The translations under genes and the position numbers were made by a program. Source: VRUE01 sp963699215 (GTDB lineage: Bacteria; Actinomycetota; Thermoleophilia; Solirubrobacterales; 70-9). Taken from it: 64,000 nt of DNA. Under the pieces are notes generated by a model. It did not search any database. It was not told the origin of the DNA and saw nothing but the letters and a program-made list of their open reading frames with translations. This document shows positions 59,896-64,000 of this stretch, one piece after another. The stretch spans positions 62,001 through 126,000 of the forward strand of contig OY969422.1 in the NCBI GenBank assembly GCA_963699215.1. The letters run 5' to 3'. Numbering within the stretch: position 1 is the first letter of the stretch; each line of letters starts with the position of its first letter.

Positions 59896-61118
59896 TGGAG
59901 ACGGGAGCGCTCTCCGGCAGATACGACCTCGGCGACCGACTCGGCTCGGGCGGGATGTCGAACGTCTACCGAGCCACCGACCTGATCCTCGAGCGCACCG
60001 TCGCGGTGAAGATCCTCGCCGAGCACCTCTCCGACGACGAGCGCTTCGTCGCCCGCTTCCGCCGCGAGGCGCTGGCGGTCGCCAAACTGATCCACCCCAA
60101 CATCGTCCAGGTCTACGACACCGGCCTCGACGAGAGCCGCCACTACATCGTCATGGAGTACGTCGAGGGCCGCTCCGGAGCGCAGATCCTGCAACGGCAG
60201 GGCCCGCTCGACCCCGAGACCGCGGCGGAGGCCGGGATCCAGGCCTGCGCCGGGCTCGACTACGCGCACCGGCGCGGGATCATCCACCGCGACGTCAAGC
60301 CCGGCAACCTGATGGTCGTCGGCGGCCCCGTCGGCGGCGGCGCGATGACGGTCAAACTGACGGACTTCGGGATCGCGCGAGCGATCGAACAGACCCGGAT
60401 CACCCAGGTCGGCTCGGTCGTCGGCACCGCCGCCTACCTCGCCCCCGAGCAAGTACGGGGCGAGGAGGCAACCCCCGCGACCGACGTCTACGCGCTCGGG
60501 GTCGTCCTCTACCAGTTCCTCACCGGCCGCCTGCCGTACGAGGGATCGAGCCTCGCCGAGCTGGCGGTGCGGCAGCAGAACGAGCGCCCGCTGGCCCCCA
60601 GCACCTACAACGACGCCGTGCCGGAGACCCTCGGCGGCGCCGTCCTGAGGGCGCTGGAGGGAGACGCGGCGAGGCGCTACGCCAGCGCCGACGAGCTGGC
60701 CGGCGGCCTGCAGCTAGGTCTTCAAGGCGAGGACGTGACTCTTCCCATGGACGAAGGAACCGCAGCAACCAGCGTCCTCGCCGGCGAGGAGACGACGCGA
60801 CGCCTGGACCAGACCGAACGCACCGAGTGGCGTCCGGCGTCGCCGAGCCGGCGGCCGGTCGCGCGCGGCCCTCAGCCGGCCTCGCCCCCACCTCCTCCCG
60901 CGATGCCTCACGCGCCGGCAAAGCGCGGCGCCTTCTCCCGCTTCGCCCGCTTCGTCCTGGCCGCCGTAGCGCTGGTCCTGATCGCCGCGGCGGTGGCCGC
61001 GGCGGTGATCGTCGCCACCGACAAGGCGACCGGCGTAAGAGCAACGGAAGTAGCCGGTGACTCGGTAGACAGAGTCATCGAAGAGTTCGAAGAGCTGGTT
61101 CAGAAGAACACCGAATAG
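59892..61118 (+). CDS. PknB-type Ser/Thr protein kinase
   Basis: A 408-residue membrane Ser/Thr kinase. The kinase domain is residues about 10-275: G-loop LGSGGMSNV (17-25), Lys40 in VAVKIL, HRDVKPGNL (132-140), DFG (158-160) and the activation loop with VGTAAYLAPEQ. A cytoplasmic juxtamembrane region rich in Pro and Arg follows, then one membrane helix at about 353-377 and a short outside tail of 30 residues without PASTA repeats. The co-translated lipoprotein may serve as the missing extracellular sensor. ATGA overlap with that gene. Confidence 0.92.
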   Translation: MMETGALSGRYDLGDRLGSGGMSNVYRATDLILERTVAVKILAEHLSDDERFVARFRREALAVAKLIHPNIVQVYDTGLDESRHYIVMEYVEGRSGAQILQRQGPLDPETAAEAGIQACAGLDYAHRRGIIHRDVKPGNLMVVGGPVGGGAMTVKLTDFGIARAIEQTRITQVGSVVGTAAYLAPEQVRGEEATPATDVYALGVVLYQFLTGRLPYEGSSLAELAVRQQNERPLAPSTYNDAVPETLGGAVLRALEGDAARRYASADELAGGLQLGLQGEDVTLPMDEGTAATSVLAGEETTRRLDQTERTEWRPASPSRRPVARGPQPASPPPPPAMPHAPAKRGAFSRFARFVLAAVALVLIAAAVAAAVIVATDKATGVRATEVAGDSVDRVIEEFEELVQKNTE

Positions 61119-61144
61119 GGACGCACCGCTTCGGCGCGAGCGAG

Positions 61145-61402
61145 CTATTCGGCAGCGACCTCAGACCCGTGCAAGACGTCCGGGTCCATGTCCGCCCCGT
61201 TCGGCCAGGCAATCGAATCGCCAACTACTTCGACCGCGCGAAAGAGTGCGGAGTCGGCTTTCAGCGGCTCGAAGACGGGACCCCAGAGATCGTCCTCCAA
61301 ATCGAGGATGCGCTCCGATTCATCGTTGAATCGGAGCCGAAGAGCAAAGCCTCCAAGCGGCTCGACTTCGGTCACTCGAATGATCTCCGGACGCTCTTTC
61401 AT
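61145..61402 (-). CDS. DUF2442 family small protein
   Basis: An 85-residue protein with the DUF2442 pattern: VTEVEPLGGFALRLRFNDESERILDLEDDLWGPVFEPL, then a helix and IAWPNGADMDPDVL near the end. Its ATG overlaps the stop of the DUF4160 gene (ATGA). DUF4160–DUF2442 pairs occur scattered in many bacteria and are suspected, but not proven, to be toxin–antitoxin-like modules. Base composition is clearly less GC-rich than the neighbours, which suggests acquisition by transfer. Confidence 0.8.
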   Translation of the reverse strand: MKERPEIIRVTEVEPLGGFALRLRFNDESERILDLEDDLWGPVFEPLKADSALFRAVEVVGDSIAWPNGADMDPDVLHGSEVAAE

Positions 61403-61620
61403 GGCAGCGGATCGATCTTAGCGAGCCGACGGTGGGCTCTTGCACGGCCCCAGTTCTCCTCAAGCTCGAGCCGGTGCATCCGCGCCCACATTCGTACGAG
61501 TCGGGCCTCCCGCTTCGGCAGTACACCAGCGTAAATCTCGCCAGTCTCGATCTCGACCTTTGCAGTGTGCTCGCCAGATCTCGCGTGGAAATGCGGCCGA
61601 GACGCACATATGACGCGCAC
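61399..61620 (-). CDS. DUF4160 family small protein
   Basis: A protein of about 73 residues with the DUF4160 core RPHFHARSGEHTAKVEI, then EIYAGVLPKREARLVRMWARMHRLELEENW and the basic end RAHRRLAKIDPLP. The usual N-terminal MP-x-I-x-x-F-x-G-I segment is missing. GTG at 61620 is chosen because an AGAAGAAT precedes it; the frame is open to a TTG at 61653. It could be N-terminally shortened. It sits between tgt and the DUF2442 gene and is lower in GC than its surroundings. Confidence 0.65.
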   Translation of the reverse strand: MRVICASRPHFHARSGEHTAKVEIETGEIYAGVLPKREARLVRMWARMHRLELEENWGRARAHRRLAKIDPLP

Positions 61621-61671
61621 AGTGTGATTCTTCTCGCCTCTAGCTGTGCCCAAACCGAACTGCCGCTGACC

Positions 61672-62874
61672 TCAAGCCAGCCAGGGAGCAGTTCCCGACA
61701 GAATCGCGGCCGCATATTCCTCCAAGGAGCCGCTGGCGATCGCACTGCGAGCGTGGGCTACGAGCTCGTGCATGAAGGTCAGGTTGTGGAGGCAGAGGAG
61801 GCGCACTGCCGTTAGCTCTTCTGCACGAGAGAGATAGCTGAGGTAGTCGCGGTCATGGTGCTGGCACGCCGGACACGGGCAGCCGTCGGCGATTGGATCT
61901 CGGTCGCCCTCCCAGCCGGCCTTGCGCAGGTCGAGGCGGAAGCGGTTGGCGGGGTCGGGGACGAGGGCGGTTCCGTGGCGCGCGAGGCGGGTTGGGATCG
62001 CGCAGTCGAAGACGTCGAGCCCGAGGGCGATGCCGGCGAGCAGGTCGTCCACGTCGCCGATCCCGAGCAGGTGCTTCGGCGCCTCTTCGGGCAGCAGCGG
62101 CGCGGTCAGCTCCAGCACCCCGCGCATCTCCTCCTTGTCGCGCCCGAGCGTCCCCCCGATCGCGATCCCGTCGACGCCGGCCTCGGAGACCGCCTGCGCC
62201 GAGGCGCGGCGCAGATCCTGGTGGACGCCGCCCTGGACGATGCCGAAGACAGCCTGCCGCGCGGGACCGTGCTCGCCGTGCCACTCCAGGCAGCGATCGA
62301 GCCAGCGGTGCGTGCGCTCCATCGAGCGCGCCGTGTAGTCGCGGTCGGCGTGGTACGGGGTGCACTCATCGAAGACCAGGGCGATGTCGGAACCGAGCTT
62401 CGCCTGCACCTCCATCGAGACCTCGGGCGAGATGAACAACGAACGGCCGTCCTTGTAGGAGCGGAACCGCACCCCCTCCTCGCCGATCGAGACGACCGAG
62501 CCGCGGTCGCCGCCCGGGCGGCCCTTCCCCTTCACCTCGTCGGCCACCCCGCCGTGCGCCAGCGAGAAGACCTGAAACCCGCCCGAGTCGGTGATCAACG
62601 CCCGGTCCCATCCCATGAACCCGTGCAGCCCGCCGGCATCGGCAATCCGGTCCGGCCCGGGCGAGACGAACAGGTGGTACGTGTTCCCCAGGATCAGCTC
62701 GTAGCCGATCTCAGCCACCTCCCGCGACTCCAGCGAGCGCACCGTCCCCTTCGTCGCCAGCGGGATGAAAGTCGGCGTCTCGACCCGGCCGTGCGCCGTG
62801 TGCAGGACCCCGGCGCGGGCGGCGCCGTCGCGGGCCTCGACCTCGAACCTCAACCGCTGTGGATCGATCCTCAT
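61672..62874 (-). CDS. tgt: tRNA-guanine (queuine) transglycosylase
   Basis: A 400-residue Tgt enzyme that exchanges guanine for preQ1 in GUN anticodons. The catalytic Asp lies in LITDSGGFQVFSL and the nucleophile Asp in LGLDVFDCAIPTRLARHG. The zinc site is CPCPACQHHDRDYL followed by the His in LLCLHNL. The start ATG 62874 gives the usual N terminus; a TTG at 62919 is in frame but lies inside gpmI. A palindrome with the shared apex lies directly before the start and may affect its expression. Confidence 0.94.
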   Translation of the reverse strand: MRIDPQRLRFEVEARDGAARAGVLHTAHGRVETPTFIPLATKGTVRSLESREVAEIGYELILGNTYHLFVSPGPDRIADAGGLHGFMGWDRALITDSGGFQVFSLAHGGVADEVKGKGRPGGDRGSVVSIGEEGVRFRSYKDGRSLFISPEVSMEVQAKLGSDIALVFDECTPYHADRDYTARSMERTHRWLDRCLEWHGEHGPARQAVFGIVQGGVHQDLRRASAQAVSEAGVDGIAIGGTLGRDKEEMRGVLELTAPLLPEEAPKHLLGIGDVDDLLAGIALGLDVFDCAIPTRLARHGTALVPDPANRFRLDLRKAGWEGDRDPIADGCPCPACQHHDRDYLSYLSRAEELTAVRLLCLHNLTFMHELVAHARSAIASGSLEEYAAAILSGTAPWLA

Positions 62875-62883
62875 GCCGAATGG

Positions 62884-62915
62884 AGGATTGACCCCCCTAT
62901 TGGGGGGAAAATCCT
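62884..62915. repeat. Hairpin at the gpmI–tgt junction
   Basis: AGGATT (62884-62889) and AATCCT (62910-62915) form the outer stem, then a 2x2 mismatch, a CCCCCC/GGGGGG inner stem (62892-62897, 62902-62907) and a 4-nt loop. On the minus strand the apex is C6-AATA-G6. The gpmI TAG stop (minus strand) lies in the loop and the first stem base. Confidence 0.75.
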
Positions 62916-64000
62916 TCAATCAGCGAGCGGCCGGTCATCGCCTTGGGCTGCGGGATACCGAGCAGCTCCAGCGCCGTCGGCGCGACGTCGGCGAGGATGC
63001 CGCCGCCGCGCAGCTCGATGCCGCCGGCGGTGACTACCAGCGGCACCGGGTTGAGCGAGTGCGCCGTGTTGGGCGAGCCGTCGGGCTCGAGCATGTGGTC
63101 GCAGTTGCCGTGATCGGCGGTGACGATGCAGGCGCCACCCGTGCGCTCGACCGCGGCGACGACGTCGTCGAGGCAGCCGTCGACCTCCTCGACCGCCTGC
63201 ACGGCGGCCGGGATCACCCCGGTGTGACCGACCATGTCGGGGTTGGCGAAGTTGATGATCCCGAAGCGGTAGCCGCCGTCCGACCAGCGCGAGACGAAGG
63301 CGTCGGCGGCGGCGCGGGCACTCATCTGCGGCTTGTGGTCGTAGGTGGGGACGTCGCGGGGCGAGTCGACCAGGCAGCGCTCCTCTCCCTCCCACTCCTC
63401 CTCGCGGCCGCCGTTGAAGAAGTAGGTGACGTGCGCGTACTTCTCGGTCTCGGCGACGTGCAGCTGGCGCCCGCCGGCCTCCGAGACGACCTCGGCCAGG
63501 GTCGTCTGCGGGCGCGCCTCGGGGAAGGCGACCGGGTAGGGCCAGCCCTTGCGGTACTCGGTCATCGTCGTCAGGTCGAGCAGCGGCCCTCCCGCGTGCG
63601 AGAACTCGTCGAACTCCGACTCGGCCAGGGCGCGGGTCATCTGGCGGGCGCGGTCGGGCCTGAAGTTGACGAAGATCGCCACGTCGCCGGCGGCGACGCC
63701 GTCGTAGTCCCCGATCACCGTCGGCTTGACGAACTCGTCGGTCTCCTCGCGCTCGTAGGAGGCCTCGATCGCCTCGGCGGCGCTTGCCGCGTGCAGGCCG
63801 CGGGCATGGACGATCGCGTCGTAGGCGAGCTTCGTCCGCTCCCAGCGCGTGTCGCGATCCATCGCGTAGTAGCGGCCGCTGACCGTGGCGACCCGGCCCG
63901 CCTGGCGCAGCCAGCGCTCCAGCTCCGCCATGTAACCACGGCCGCCGTGCGGCAGCGTGTCGCGCCCGTCGGTGAAGGCGTGGAAGACGACGTCGGGGAC
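62897..64000 (-). CDS. gpmI: 2,3-bisphosphoglycerate-independent phosphoglycerate mutase (partial)
   Basis: The C-terminal 367 residues of iPGM, which interconverts 3- and 2-phosphoglycerate with two Mn ions. The frame is open to the window edge, with VFHAFTDGRDTLPHGG near the start of the fragment, so about 140 N-terminal residues lie outside. Visible metal and phosphate ligands are FRPDRARQMTRAL, INFANPDMVGHTG, IVTADHGNCDHM and the His in NTAHSLNPVPLV. The stop codon is in the loop of a C/G-rich hairpin before tgt. Confidence 0.95.
   Translation of the reverse strand, partial: VPDVVFHAFTDGRDTLPHGGRGYMAELERWLRQAGRVATVSGRYYAMDRDTRWERTKLAYDAIVHARGLHAASAAEAIEASYEREETDEFVKPTVIGDYDGVAAGDVAIFVNFRPDRARQMTRALAESEFDEFSHAGGPLLDLTTMTEYRKGWPYPVAFPEARPQTTLAEVVSEAGGRQLHVAETEKYAHVTYFFNGGREEEWEGEERCLVDSPRDVPTYDHKPQMSARAAADAFVSRWSDGGYRFGIINFANPDMVGHTGVIPAAVQAVEEVDGCLDDVVAAVERTGGACIVTADHGNCDHMLEPDGSPNTAHSLNPVPLVVTAGGIELRGGGILADVAPTALELLGIPQPKAMTGRSLIEGFSPQ

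Overview
The window is 64 kb of GC-rich, densely coding DNA without CRISPR arrays, insertion sequences, phage genes or rRNA. Gene content (fadA2–fabG4–htdX–fadE type lipid operon, three MMPL transporters, AlkB/rubredoxin, HxlR–SCP2 regulator, actinobacterial LexA box CGAAC-N4-GTTCG, PknB-type kinase, c-di-AMP riboswitch before an RlpA-like gene, many leaderless start sites) points to an actinobacterium, most likely class Thermoleophilia (Solirubrobacterales-like). This placement is inferred from gene content and style, not from a marker-gene tree.

Layout. 1–7.3 kb: end of a glycosidase-like gene, a nucleotide-sugar dehydrogenase, a fused aminodeoxychorismate synthase divergent from its lyase partner (folate), and a succinyl-CoA-ligase-like pair followed by a one-cluster ferredoxin. 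7.3–26.5 kb: lipid block with three MMPL transporters, a thiolase/FabG4/MaoC/two acyl-CoA dehydrogenase operon behind repeated ACAT-N-GATC-N-ATGT boxes, an HxlR–SCP2 regulator with its operator, an acyl-CoA synthetase, a frameshifted GGDEF–EAL gene and a YyaL-like protein. 26.5–32.4 kb: glutamine synthetase, an AhpD-like protein without redox cysteines, an RlpA-like gene under a c-di-AMP riboswitch, rnpB, an SDR, lexA with its SOS box, and tRNA-Leu. 32.4–36 kb: three consecutive secreted-protein genes behind a leader with a terminator-like hairpin. 36–47 kb: flavin monooxygenase, 2-hydroxyacid dehydrogenase, M4 protease plus emfourin-type inhibitor, DUF2252, MFS exporter, dtd, hydrolase, two acetyltransferases, and an alkB–rubredoxin–tetR operon with a 14-bp dyad operator. 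47–64 kb: secG, a cytochrome c maturation set split over two loci (ccmFE, ccmGH), a GT2 enzyme, a large frameshifted secreted protein, tRNA-Gly, argS, a lipoprotein–Ser/Thr kinase pair, tgt with a DUF4160/DUF2442 pair, and the 3' part of gpmI.

Two sequence-level themes stand out. First, many transcription units begin with a -10-like hexamer only 6–9 nt before the start codon, implying leaderless mRNAs, while genes inside operons are joined by ATGA/GTGA overlaps. In two places a leaderless mini-ORF ends in an ATGA overlap with the real gene. Second, the region is rich in long palindromes. Some lie in frame inside coding sequence at interdomain linkers or loops (pabAB, pabC, maoC). Several share a C-run/ATA loop/G-run apex on an unrelated outer stem. 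They resemble an undescribed family of palindromic elements.
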